The notes: generated from the letters alone by a model not told the origin. A stretch of DNA of 64,000 nt from Acidobacteriota bacterium (GCA_016718135.1 JADKEF010000004.1:310001-374000), one strand, 5' to 3'. Positions 35,224 to 44,175 are shown, numbered from the stretch's first letter. Numbers and translations are program-made.

Positions 35224-37403
35224 AATGCGTCCTCACCGCCGTTCTGTGTCGTATCGAGGGCTCCAACAGTCGTCGGAAAGCCCGTCGAGCCAGTCTCGCC
35301 GGTCACAAAAGCATTCCCCGAAGAGTCAACCGCCAGGCCAAGAGCGACGTCAAGAGAACTGCCACCGATAAAGGTGGAATCAACAAGCAGGGAACCAGCC
35401 GCGTTCAGTTTTGTCACAAATGCGTCAAAATCGCCATTGTGAGTCGTATCAAAAGCCCCTACGGTCGTAGGAAACGTGGGCGAGTTGGTGCCGCCCGTTA
35501 ACAAGGCATTTCCCGATGTATCCACCGCAATAGCCCGTCCGTCCTCAGTCGAACTCCCACCGATAAATGTTGAATAAACAAGCGACGAACCGGCCGCATT
35601 GACCTTTGTTACAAATGCGTCGGACGAGCCGTTGTGAGTGGTATCGAAAGCTCCCGCAGTCGTCGGAAAAGCAGTCGAACCCCCGGAAGTATAACCAGTC
35701 ACAAAAGCATTACCCGTCGAATCTGCAGCGATTCCGTAACCCCCATCATCAGAATTTCCACCGATAAATGTCGAATACAGAAGCGACGATCCGGACGGAT
35801 TCAGTTTCGTTACAAATGCGTCAACAACGCCGTTGTAAGTAGTATCGAAAGCTCCCGCAGTCGTCGGATAAGTGGTCGAATCGGTCTCGCCTGTCACAAA
35901 GGCATTACCCGATGCATCGACAGCCAGGCCATACGCGTCATCAGACGCGGTACCGCCAATGAATGTCGAATACACAAGCGACGAACCAGCCGCATTCAGC
36001 TTTGTTACGAATGCGTCAAAACCGCCGTTGTGGGTCGTATCGAAGGCCCCGGCGGTGGTCGGAAAGGTGGTCGAACCGCTACTACCCGTCACAAAAGCAT
36101 TGCCCGCCGAATCTGCAGCTATACTGTAGCCGTAATCATCCGCGGCTCCGCCTATAAATGTTGAATAAAGAAGCGCTGAACCGGCAGGATCCAGTTTTGC
36201 CACAAAGCCGTCAACGGCTCCGTTGTGAGTGGTATCAAAAGCTCCCGCGGTCGTCGGAAACGTGGGCGAATTAGTGTCCCCGGTCACAAAAACATTGCCC
36301 GATGTATCTACCGCGATGCCATGACCGTAGTCACTCGAGCTGCCGCCGATAAATGTCGAGTAAACGAGGGCCGAGCCTGCTGCATTTAACTTTGCGACAA
36401 ATGCGTCGCCGCTACCGTTATTCGTCGTGTCGAAAACTCCCGGCGTCGTCGGAAATGCGGTTGAAAATGTAAGTCCGGTAAGGTACGCGTTGCCGGCGGC
36501 GTCAACCACGATCTTCTCGCCACTATCAAAGGAACTTCCGCCAAGAAACGTCGAATAAGCAAGCGGATCAATGGTCAGCGGTTTGGAACGGTCGTATTCG
36601 CCAAGTGTGTATTTGGCACTAAATTTCTGGCCGCCGCCCTTGACCATATTCCGGGTCACCGACCACTGACTGCTGACCTCAAATCTTGCTCCGTCGGTTT
36701 CCTGAAAAGTAAATGGCTTGGACTGCTTCATTACGCCAGCTTCGGTCTCGATGACCAAACCGCCATCGGCGTCGAGCGAGACGTTGTCCGCCCCTTCGAT
36801 CTCCCATTCGATCTGGTTCGGGTCGGCATTGGCCGCAAGCACAAAATCATACTGGATCCCGCCCTGCTCCTTGCCCTTCCAGACCATATCTATACCGTTA
36901 TAAATACTCTCCGCCTTGACGCTGCCAAAATTCGGAATACCTGTTCGCCAATCGGCTTCGTTTCCCATGAAATAATTCGTCTCATGCCCCAACTTCTCCG
37001 ACGGTACAAAACTCGCCCCCGCGTTGGCACCGGCAAGCTGCATGTAAACCGCTACGGCCTTTGAGTCTTGGATCGATGGTCGCGCTTCGTGGCTCGCTCT
37101 TTTAACGTGGTCAGGCCGCGACTCGGTATTCGGGATCCTCTGACTTCTAACAACATAAACTGCCTCTGTTTCAGTCAGGAACATGTCCATGCCCGCCCCG
37201 CGCGAAAAATACTTGACGCGTGAGTCACGCTGTCCGCGATTCTCTTCGAAAAAGACCGGCAGACTCCCAGATAACTGACCCGACGTACCAACAACACGAG
37301 AGGCATTTACTCTATCCGTCGACAAGCCCGGCATCATGATCATCATCGCGGTAACCAAAACCACGACCATTGCAAAAACATATCTCAGATTGGTCTTTTT
37401 CAT
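35220..37403 (-). CDS. Secreted SBBP-repeat beta-propeller protein (5' part of a frameshifted gene)
   Basis: Starts at 37403 (MKKTNLRYVF) with a signal peptide; an upstream ATG at 37466 would give an unlikely extension. Residues about 45-270 form the extracellular domain usually found before SBBP repeats (FEENRGQRDSRVKYFSRGAG). Seven repeats of about 61 residues follow (unit STFIGGSS...AVDTSGN.FVTG...FPTTAGAFDTTHNG), matching one seven-bladed propeller. The frame ends in the last repeat at DAL followed by TGA. The other repeats read DAFVTKLN at this point, and the plus-strand AAA of those copies is AA here, so a single-base deletion is the simplest explanation. The downstream frame carries the missing dockerin/cohesin-like tail. 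Confidence 0.85.
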   Translation of the reverse strand: MKKTNLRYVFAMVVVLVTAMMIMMPGLSTDRVNASRVVGTSGQLSGSLPVFFEENRGQRDSRVKYFSRGAGMDMFLTETEAVYVVRSQRIPNTESRPDHVKRASHEARPSIQDSKAVAVYMQLAGANAGASFVPSEKLGHETNYFMGNEADWRTGIPNFGSVKAESIYNGIDMVWKGKEQGGIQYDFVLAANADPNQIEWEIEGADNVSLDADGGLVIETEAGVMKQSKPFTFQETDGARFEVSSQWSVTRNMVKGGGQKFSAKYTLGEYDRSKPLTIDPLAYSTFLGGSSFDSGEKIVVDAAGNAYLTGLTFSTAFPTTPGVFDTTNNGSGDAFVAKLNAAGSALVYSTFIGGSSSDYGHGIAVDTSGNVFVTGDTNSPTFPTTAGAFDTTHNGAVDGFVAKLDPAGSALLYSTFIGGAADDYGYSIAADSAGNAFVTGSSGSTTFPTTAGAFDTTHNGGFDAFVTKLNAAGSSLVYSTFIGGTASDDAYGLAVDASGNAFVTGETDSTTYPTTAGAFDTTYNGVVDAFVTKLNPSGSSLLYSTFIGGNSDDGGYGIAADSTGNAFVTGYTSGGSTAFPTTAGAFDTTHNGSSDAFVTKVNAAGSSLVYSTFIGGSSTEDGRAIAVDTSGNALLTGGTNSPTFPTTVGAFDTTHNGDFDAFVTKLNAAGSLLVDSTFIGGSSLDVALGLAVDSSGNAFVTGETGSTGFPTTVGALDTTQNGGEDAL
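35230..36570 (-). repeat. Tandem SBBP coding repeats (7 copies)
   Basis: Seven direct repeats of about 183-186 bases, each encoding one propeller blade with the core STFIGG and the FPTT.GAFDTT.NG hairpin. Copies are well conserved in the TTGTGAGT/TTCGAAAGC-like stretches, which could mislead short-read assembly. Confidence 0.82.
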
Positions 37404-37937
37404 ATAAGTTCGCCCTAGATTAAGAAATTTTTTGAGTCTCGAAGAGAGCAGGTTCTTGCCAAACATTGCCTAGCCGCTCACTGCCATGGATAACGAAATA
37501 GTCGGTCGATAACAATTAAGTATAAAAGATTTTGTGCATTGATGTCACACTTTTATATTGTCCTTCCGAGGGTACCCAGCCACCTCGTTCACGACTTGGT
37601 CACGTTGAAACCAAAACTGTTAGGGCGTTTTAACGTCGTTACTCGGCACACTTTAGTCTCGATGGCTAAAGCCTCTCTTTGTAAGCCCGTTAAAACGGGC
37701 TCGGATATCTCGGGCGAACCAGACCACGCCGTAAACGACGTGGCTATTTGCCGCGAGGAGCAGGAATACGGCTGAAGCGGCAATTGACGGTTGGCAGGTG
37801 GGCGTCAGAGCCAGCGTTTACCGATGTGAGAAATGTGTTGAACGGTGGTACGCCTTTGAGCGTGAGTAGCAAACGCTTTGGGGTCTGGTAACATCATAGA
37901 TTGGCAATATTGATTTCACTTTTGTGCGGGTAAAGAG
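37404..37937. other. 534-base intergenic region with two short palindromes, no gene seen
   Basis: Between divergent genes (SBBP protein on minus, M1-like protein on plus). The first 150 bases are A+T rich and should hold the SBBP promoter; CTAGGGCGA precedes its start. The middle holds two hairpin-forming palindromes (annotated apart). A 78-codon frame at 37539-37775 runs through them, but its translation has no family features and I do not call it a gene. Confidence 0.6.
37684..37743. repeat. Pair of REP-like palindromes
   Basis: 37684-37701 is a perfect 8-bp stem with a two-base loop (AGCCCGTT/AACGGGCT). 37724-37743 is an 8-bp stem with one mismatch and a TAAA loop (CCACGCCG/CGACGTGG). No T-run follows either, so they are not typical terminators. 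Short GC-rich palindromes of this style are often dispersed extragenic repeats; copy number in the genome would decide. Confidence 0.55.
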
Positions 37938-38738
37938 ATGACCATGTTTGTGAGAGACGGATTTAGGAGCGTTGTATTTGCGGGGCTGTTTGCGCTGTTG
38001 GTGATACCGGCGGCGGCGCAGCAGATCAAGCGGACGCCGTTTGACGTGAGCAATTACGTGATCGATGCGGCGATCAGCCCTGCGGAGCGAAAGCTGACCG
38101 CGACAGCGGATGTGACGTTTACACCGCTTGAGGACACACGGGCCGTGGCATTTGAGCTGAACGGCAGTCTCAAGATCGACACGATCACGCGTCTCGACAA
38201 GACGATCGTTATGACGCCGACCGTCACGACGCCTGCAACAAAGGCTGCCCCAAAACCTGCCCCGGCGGCCACTCCGTCCAGCCTGATCACCTTTGTCCAG
38301 GACCAGACCAATAGCAGCGACCTCGGCCCCCACGTGCGTATCGACCTCGGCGAGAATGTGGTAAAAGGTACGCCGATCACGCTGCGATTCAAGTACAGCG
38401 GCGTTCTCGACGGCCCTGCCGGCGGCCCTTTGCTCAATAAGCGGCTCGCTTACGTCGGCGAGAATAACGGCTATCTGATGTACGCGGCACGCTGGTTCCC
38501 GTTTCACGATTACGCGGCTGACCTCGCCACATCTGACATCTCGATCTCGCTTCCGGCGGGCTTGCAGCTTGTCGGATACAGCGATGCGGCAACAAGTGCG
38601 ATGGGCGGCAAGACACGCTTTGTTCAATCGACACCGGCATTGCCCGGCAACTTTGCATACGGCAAGTATCTGCCACGTACTCCCGCGTCGGCGAGCAGGA
38701 ACTGCAGTTCTTTGCCAAGCCCGGTAGCGACGCCCTGA
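37938..38738 (+). CDS. M1-peptidase-like protein, N-terminal part of a frameshifted gene
   Basis: Signal peptide (VVFAGLFALLVIPAAAQQ) followed by the N-terminal beta-sandwich of M1-family aminopeptidases (VSNYVIDAAISPAERKLTATADVTF). A Pro/Ala/Thr-rich insert lies near residues 95-115. The true frame ends around 38674: from there the other frame continues the domain (TYSRVGEQELQFFAKPG), while this one reads non-homologous residues to a stop at 38738. Inserting one base after CTGCC restores a single protein of about 700 residues. AAAGAG precedes an alternative ATG at 37944. Confidence 0.75.
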   Translation: MTMFVRDGFRSVVFAGLFALLVIPAAAQQIKRTPFDVSNYVIDAAISPAERKLTATADVTFTPLEDTRAVAFELNGSLKIDTITRLDKTIVMTPTVTTPATKAAPKPAPAATPSSLITFVQDQTNSSDLGPHVRIDLGENVVKGTPITLRFKYSGVLDGPAGGPLLNKRLAYVGENNGYLMYAARWFPFHDYAADLATSDISISLPAGLQLVGYSDAATSAMGGKTRFVQSTPALPGNFAYGKYLPRTPASASRNCSSLPSPVATP

Positions 38739-40042
38739 TCTCGGCATACGGCGAGGTGATCGGCAAGGCACTTGAGAATTACACCAAGCGTTTTGGACCG
38801 GCATCGCACGGTAAAAAGCTCTCGGTCGTGCAGATCGATGACGAAAGCCTTGAGTTTTATTCTTCGCGCGGATTGCTCTTCGTCGCGTCAAAGCCTTTTG
38901 AGGAGAATCGAGAGACGTACATGAACGAGCGACTTCAGCGCGAGGCCGCCTATCAATGGTGGGGCCAGACCGTTGGGCTGAAGTCTTTTGACGACGCGTG
39001 GCTATCGCAAGGGCTTGCCGAGTATAGTGCGTTCAGCCTTCGCGAGAGCGAGATGGATGGTGCCAAGCTCGACGGCATCCGCCGCGAACTGCTCGAAAAG
39101 TCGCTCACCTTCGAACAAACCGCGTCGCTCCTGCGTGCCCCGGCCAATCTCGACGACCAGAGCATCGGCTATCAGTACATCATGTACGCCAAGGGTGCCT
39201 TTGTTTATAAATTGCTCAGAGACACGCTGGGCGATCAGAAATTTGATCAGCTGATGCGAACGTTCCTCAACGAGTTTCGGGGCAAGAACGCCTCGATCGA
39301 CGATTTTGAAAAGCTCACGTCGCGTGTCGCCGGGCAGAACATGCGTTACTTCTTTGCCCGCTGGGTCGAGTCGACCGGCGTGCCTGAGTTCTCGAGCGAT
39401 TATCTGATCATCCGCACACGCGGCGGTAAATTCGTTACCCGCGGCACGGTGAAGCAGAATTACGACAACCTTCGCCTGCCCGTCGAGGTACAGCTACGAT
39501 CCGAGGGCGACCAAGGATTGACGACCGTCAAGCTCGATATGGAAGATTCGAGTGCTGATTTTAACATCGAGTCGACCGGCAAGCCGATCGCTGTAGCGAT
39601 CGACCCGAGCTTTAAGCTGTTGCGTATTTCGCCCGACCTTCGCGTCTCGTCGATCGCTCGTCGCGGTATCGAGCAGTTCAAGGAAGGGAATTATGTCGAG
39701 GCTCAGCAGCAATTCGAGGCGGCGTTAAAGCTAGACCGTTCGAACTCGTGGATCTATTACCACCTCGGCCTTTTGTTTCTCGAACAACGAAACTTTGACC
39801 TCGCCATCGATAATTTCAAGGCGACTCTCGGCGGATCGTTGAATCCGGCATGGCTCTCGGTTTGGGCCAACATCAAAATGGGCAACGCCTACGACGCCAA
39901 AGGCGACCGCACCCGTGCCGTAGCCGCCTACAAGCGTGCCGAGGACCTCGGCGACAACTACGACAACGCCCAGGACGCGATCAAGAAATACCAAGCGACG
40001 CCCTTCGACCCGAAGGAAGTCAAAACAACCGCGACTAAATAG
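38675..40042 (+). CDS. M1-peptidase-like protein, catalytically degenerate, with TPR tail (C-terminal part of a frameshifted gene)
   Basis: Continuation of the gene above in another frame; its first start-like codon (GTG 38756) is an internal valine. The region aligns with the M1 catalytic core, but the zinc site is gone: the usual HELAHQWWG reads REAAYQWWG and the usual LNEGFAEY reads LSQGLAEY, so both His and the third Glu ligand are lost. The fold markers around them (QWWG, D.WLS.GLAEY, YAKGAFVYKLL) are kept. At the C-terminus two TPR-like units are visible (EGNYVEAQQQFEAALKL, HLGLLFLEQRNFDLAIDNF). It is therefore likely a binding protein rather than a peptidase. Confidence 0.82.
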   Translation, partial: TYSRVGEQELQFFAKPGSDALISAYGEVIGKALENYTKRFGPASHGKKLSVVQIDDESLEFYSSRGLLFVASKPFEENRETYMNERLQREAAYQWWGQTVGLKSFDDAWLSQGLAEYSAFSLRESEMDGAKLDGIRRELLEKSLTFEQTASLLRAPANLDDQSIGYQYIMYAKGAFVYKLLRDTLGDQKFDQLMRTFLNEFRGKNASIDDFEKLTSRVAGQNMRYFFARWVESTGVPEFSSDYLIIRTRGGKFVTRGTVKQNYDNLRLPVEVQLRSEGDQGLTTVKLDMEDSSADFNIESTGKPIAVAIDPSFKLLRISPDLRVSSIARRGIEQFKEGNYVEAQQQFEAALKLDRSNSWIYYHLGLLFLEQRNFDLAIDNFKATLGGSLNPAWLSVWANIKMGNAYDAKGDRTRAVAAYKRAEDLGDNYDNAQDAIKKYQATPFDPKEVKTTATK

Positions 40043-40050
40043 GACAATAA

Positions 40051-40081
40051 AAAAGAGGCCCGCATTTCGCGAGCCTCTTTT
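40051..40081. terminator. Bidirectional intrinsic terminator between convergent genes
   Basis: Inverted repeat AAAAGAGGC...GCCTCTTTT with an inner CGC/GCG stem and short loop. A-run on the left and T-run on the right give a terminator in both directions, serving the M1-like gene (ends 40042) and the TonB receptor gene (ends 40104). Confidence 0.88.
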
Positions 40082-40103
40082 GTTCCCCCTTGATGATGCG
40101 TCC

Positions 40104-43100
40104 TTAGAACCGGAGCTTGGCTCGGAACTGCCCGACGCGTGGCCCACCGATCGTGTTCGTAATAACACCAAAGTCGACCGTGTCCTGTAAGTCACTGTTC
40201 GGATTTGCAAAGTTCACGGTGTTGAACAGATTGAACAGATCAAAGCCAAGTTCAAAGCTCACGCGCTCATTGAACTTAGTGTTCTTTGCAAAGCTCAGGT
40301 CAAACCGCTTCTGTAGCGGGCCGCGGAATGCGTTTCGTCCCAAGTTGCCAAAACCACCGAGTGCCGATGTGAAACAGCTTGTGTTGATCACATTCAAGTT
40401 GCTTGTGCTCGCATTCGAAATAGCATCGCCAGCCGAGCACGTGATGTTCGGTCTGCCAAAACCGGGACGATAGATGCCACCCGCTCCGCGGGTAACGTTG
40501 GTCAACTGAGACGCATTCGCGATCTCCGGCTCCGAGGCAAACACCGTAAACGGCGTTCCCGATTGAGCCTGGAAGAATCCGGAAACCGACCAGCCATTCA
40601 CGAGCCGTCGATCCGAACCGCCGCTGGGTATCTCCCACACGAAGTTCGTGCTGAACCGGTGAGTACGGTCGAAATCCGAAAGGCCTTTATTGTTGGCCAA
40701 GTCGCGGGAATCGCCCTGTGCGATGAAGCCGCTATTCGGTACATCAGGCTTGCCGCTACCGGCCGTGCTGCCCGGATCGGATGACATAACGTCGATCGAT
40801 TTCGAGAAGGTATAGGCCATATTGAACTGCAAGCCTCTCGACATACGCTTGGTCAGGCTGAACTGGCCACCGTGATAGTCAGAGTTGCCCTTCGAGGTGA
40901 GTAGTAAAGCCTCAGGTACATTAAACCCAAGGATCGGCACACGAGCCTCGAAGTTAATGTATGTACCGTTTGCTGCCGATAGGTTGAGATCGGTCAGCCC
41001 GGTAACGGTGTTCAGGAAGCCGAACGCTCGACCCGTTCCGCGGGCACGAGCGGTCGAACCCGCATTCAGAGCTCCGTTCGGAGATCCCGCCGCTACGTAT
41101 GCCTGATTGAATCGCTCAAAGATGTGATCCGGTGTGTTCGGGTCGTTCAGGTCGAAGCCCTGATTGAGAGCCTGTGCGACAAGAAGGTTCTTGCCCTTGG
41201 TGCCGACATACCTTGCCTCGAACATTAGGTCCTTGGCGATCTCGTACTGCATACCGACATTCCACTGGTGGATATAAGGCGTCTTTAGATCGCGATCGAC
41301 CGCTCGAAACTCAAAGGTTTCCGCAATGTTACCGCGTGTACAGCCAACACCGGTCGACGGGACACAGCTCGCACCTTGCGGAGTACCTCGCGAATCGACG
41401 AATACAGGGGTATTGTCGCGGATCGCGTAGGAGCCGGTGGTACCAGAACCGCGAACGATGCGGAACGGCAACCACTGATTGAGCGGAATATTCGTCGGAA
41501 CTCCGGAGAATGCAGTCGCAATGGCAACGTTCCCGCTTGGAACCGTGATCTCGACTTCTCGTAGGAAAGGGTAATTCGAGAAAACGGTGTTAATGAAAGC
41601 TGCTGATGGACGATCGTAGAACAAGCCGTAGCCGCCGCGAAATACCAGCTTGTCATTCACCGCGTATGCGAGACCGAATCGCGGAGCGATATTGTTCGTA
41701 TCCTGGCCGTTCAGCGTGTGCTTGTTGTTGGCCTTGGTCGTCACGGCAACTGCCGAGTCAACTATCAAAACGCCGGTCGCCGTCGTATTGCTCGGTATCA
41801 GAAAGCCCGGGGTTGGGTTATCGCACAGTGCATTTGAACCGCCGGTAGCGGCAAAGCATGGCAAGAACGGAGCGAGATCAAAATTACCGATCCGGCCATT
41901 CTTTTCCGTTGGCCACAAAAAGAGCTCGTAGCGAAGTCCGACATTTAAGCTGAGCTTTCGGGTGATCTTCCAGTCATCGGTCAGATAGAAGCCGTAGTCA
42001 CGGAAGCGAAAGTCCTTATCCGTAATGCCGTACTGCGTATCGGCCTCGGTCGCATTCCCGGTGAGCAATTGTGTGAACGAATCAAATTTTTCAAATTCGG
42101 TAGCCTGCTCTTCCGGAAGGTTTGTCTGGAACTGATGGCTCTTGTATTCGCCACCAAATTTGATGTTGTGATTACCACGGATCCAGTTAACGTTGTCCCC
42201 GATACTATAGGTAGTCTGCTTGCGACGGTTGAACGAGTCGTTAGGGCCGCCGAACGAGAAGTTCGCCATGTTGTTTCGGCCGATATAGTGGCCTAGGCGT
42301 GTAGTCGCCACGCTGGTGTCAAAAGTGGATGCCGGATTATTAACACCAATAAATTGGTTGGTAAAATCACCCGTCGAGAACTCCTCCGTCAACGAACGGG
42401 TGTTGTTCAATGAGAAAAACCCAAAGCGAACCTCATTGATCAGATTCGACGAGAAAATGTGCGTATCGCCGATCGAGAGCGTTCGGTTGCGGTCATTTCG
42501 CTTCAATGTCGTCGGCGATGCGAGGCTGTTCGGATCAGGGAACGAATCGAGCCCGGGGAAGTTGGCGTAGAACAACGTACCGCTCAGCGTATTCTTGGAG
42601 CTCAGCTGTGCGTCAATGCGGCCGGTGAACTGATTTTGTTCGAAGAGCGATGGCTGAACACTAATGAACTCAACAAGCGGATTATTTCGCTGCAGCGTGC
42701 GCGAAGTGATCGACGGGAAATTGCCGAACTGATATGAGCCCGTTCCTGTCTGATCGACAATGCCGAGATTTCGTACGTTTGAAACGCTTGGAATGTAAAA
42801 GCCTCCAGTCACCGGGTTTCGAAGATTAAAGATCCTGAATGCCACATCGCTAATGTCGGTAGGTAGAAGGCATGTCGTGCCGACAGCACATCCGTTGAAC
42901 TGATTAAAAGCTGCGGCGATCGCGGCCTTCGAACGATCCGTTCCAAGGACAGTCATTGCCTGAGGCAGAACTGTACGTGTGCGGGCCGTCGGCACAAGGC
43001 CGGTGTTGGCGTCGGTGTACTGATACCCGCCGAAGAAGAACACTCTGTCCTTCTTGATCGGACCTCCGAGGGTGAACCCGAGCTCGGTGCGATCGGCACG

Positions 43101-43811
43101 AGGTTTTTCGTTACCGCTTTCCTTGAGGAAGAACTCGTTCGAGTTAAAATTCTTGTTCTGCAGATAATAGTAGGCCGAGCCGTTGTATGCATTGCCGCCG
43201 GCCTTGGGCACAAGCTGAAAATTGCCGCCACCACTGCGACCGGTCGACGCATCATAAAGCGAGGTCTGCAGTTTAACTTCTTGAAGAGTCTCCGGAGCAG
43301 GCGAGATATTATCGGTTAGACTGCCTTCGTTGCTTGTAATATTGGTTGCGTCAACACCGTTAAAGAAGAGGCTCGTCGAGGTTGTTCGCGTACCGTTAAC
43401 CGATGGCGAGATGTTACCGTTACCGTTAACGCCGACCGGCGAAAGCTCGGACGACACGCCTGACTCAGCAGACAACAGCCCGGTAAAGCTACGGGTCGAG
43501 GTGGGCGTTTTGGTCAGTTGTTCGCCAGTGATCTGTCTCGATACCGCGGCAGACTCTGCCTGCACAAGCGGTTGCTCAGAGACGACATCGACATAAACAT
43601 CAGATACACCGACCTCGAGCGTAACTTCAACGGCTCGTGTCACCGATGCCTCGACCTGTACGCCTGAATTCGAGGCTTTCTTAAAACCGTCCTTATCGAA
43701 AGACACAGTATAGCCCCCGACCGGGAGGTTGGTTACAGTCCACCGTCCGTCCACATTAGTAACGACGTTGCGGGTCAAGTTGGTCGCGATGTTCTTTACT
43801 AAGACACTCGC
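40104..43811 (-). CDS. TonB-dependent receptor (Oar-like), main part of a frameshifted gene
   Basis: Outer-membrane transporter of about 1230 visible residues. It opens with the end of a carboxypeptidase-regulatory-like domain (NLPVGGYTVSFDKDGFKK), then the plug (LFFNGVDATNI, ASTGRSGGGNFQLVPKAG) and a very long beta-barrel that ends in KLRF, the C-terminal aromatic needed for barrel insertion. The frame extends upstream without a proper start; the signal peptide and first residues lie in another frame (43799-43942). One base added to the G-run at 43811-43814 joins them as GAVVQGASVLVKN, so a one-base deletion is inferred. Such receptors in Acidobacteria probably import oligosaccharides or peptides; the ligand is unknown. 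Confidence 0.85.
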   Translation of the reverse strand, partial: ASVLVKNIATNLTRNVVTNVDGRWTVTNLPVGGYTVSFDKDGFKKASNSGVQVEASVTRAVEVTLEVGVSDVYVDVVSEQPLVQAESAAVSRQITGEQLTKTPTSTRSFTGLLSAESGVSSELSPVGVNGNGNISPSVNGTRTTSTSLFFNGVDATNITSNEGSLTDNISPAPETLQEVKLQTSLYDASTGRSGGGNFQLVPKAGGNAYNGSAYYYLQNKNFNSNEFFLKESGNEKPRADRTELGFTLGGPIKKDRVFFFGGYQYTDANTGLVPTARTRTVLPQAMTVLGTDRSKAAIAAAFNQFNGCAVGTTCLLPTDISDVAFRIFNLRNPVTGGFYIPSVSNVRNLGIVDQTGTGSYQFGNFPSITSRTLQRNNPLVEFISVQPSLFEQNQFTGRIDAQLSSKNTLSGTLFYANFPGLDSFPDPNSLASPTTLKRNDRNRTLSIGDTHIFSSNLINEVRFGFFSLNNTRSLTEEFSTGDFTNQFIGVNNPASTFDTSVATTRLGHYIGRNNMANFSFGGPNDSFNRRKQTTYSIGDNVNWIRGNHNIKFGGEYKSHQFQTNLPEEQATEFEKFDSFTQLLTGNATEADTQYGITDKDFRFRDYGFYLTDDWKITRKLSLNVGLRYELFLWPTEKNGRIGNFDLAPFLPCFAATGGSNALCDNPTPGFLIPSNTTATGVLIVDSAVAVTTKANNKHTLNGQDTNNIAPRFGLAYAVNDKLVFRGGYGLFYDRPSAAFINTVFSNYPFLREVEITVPSGNVAIATAFSGVPTNIPLNQWLPFRIVRGSGTTGSYAIRDNTPVFVDSRGTPQGASCVPSTGVGCTRGNIAETFEFRAVDRDLKTPYIHQWNVGMQYEIAKDLMFEARYVGTKGKNLLVAQALNQGFDLNDPNTPDHIFERFNQAYVAAGSPNGALNAGSTARARGTGRAFGFLNTVTGLTDLNLSAANGTYINFEARVPILGFNVPEALLLTSKGNSDYHGGQFSLTKRMSRGLQFNMAYTFSKSIDVMSSDPGSTAGSGKPDVPNSGFIAQGDSRDLANNKGLSDFDRTHRFSTNFVWEIPSGGSDRRLVNGWSVSGFFQAQSGTPFTVFASEPEIANASQLTNVTRGAGGIYRPGFGRPNITCSAGDAISNASTSNLNVINTSCFTSALGGFGNLGRNAFRGPLQKRFDLSFAKNTKFNERVSFELGFDLFNLFNTVNFANPNSDLQDTVDFGVITNTIGGPRVGQFRAKLRF

Positions 43812-43942
43812 CCCTGAACCACTGCACCATTCGGGTCATTAACGACACCGCTTAAACTGCCGGTCGACTGGGCAAACGCCGCAGTGGCGGACATTAAAAC
43901 TATTGAAAAGATCAAGATCTTATATACGATCTGCGATTTCAT
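43799..43942 (-). pseudogene. N-terminal fragment of the frameshifted TonB-dependent receptor
   Basis: A 47-codon frame from ATG 43942, preceded by AAAGGAG. It encodes a signal peptide (IFSIVLMSATAAFAQ) and the start of the regulatory-like domain (GSLSGVVNDPNGAVVQG), then hits TAG at 43799-43801. The neighbouring TonB receptor has GAVVQGATVVIKNKDTN at the same place, which shows where the frame should continue. Confidence 0.85.
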
Positions 43943-44122
43943 GACTACTCCTTTCTGCTCAGCTAATAAATTCGTCGCGGCACAGAAACACCGGGTGAAA
44001 CCGTGTTGCCGTCCGCGTTTTGACTTATAGATATCTCGTTAGCAAGGAAGAGGATATGCGTGCCGAGTTACGAAGATGTGAAACTCTTGTTAAGAGTTTA
44101 TTAACTATTCGTACGTGAAAAA

Positions 44123-44152
44123 GCCGGCTAGTATTTTGCAACACTAGCCGGC
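44123..44152 (-). terminator. Intrinsic terminator after the second TonB receptor gene
   Basis: A 10-bp perfect stem (GCCGGCTAGT/ACTAGCCGGC) with a 10-base loop, followed on the minus strand by CTTTTTC, about 24 bases after the stop of the gene that ends at 44176. Confidence 0.87.
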
Positions 44153-44175
44153 ATCAAGCGGAGAAAATGCTTGAG

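Noticed and set aside
37539..37775. A 78-codon plus-strand frame
   Set aside because: It crosses two palindromes, lacks a ribosome site and its translation shows no family features.
37818..38891. A 357-codon minus-strand frame
   Set aside because: Fully antisense to the M1-like gene; Arg/Cys-rich translation typical of a shadow frame.
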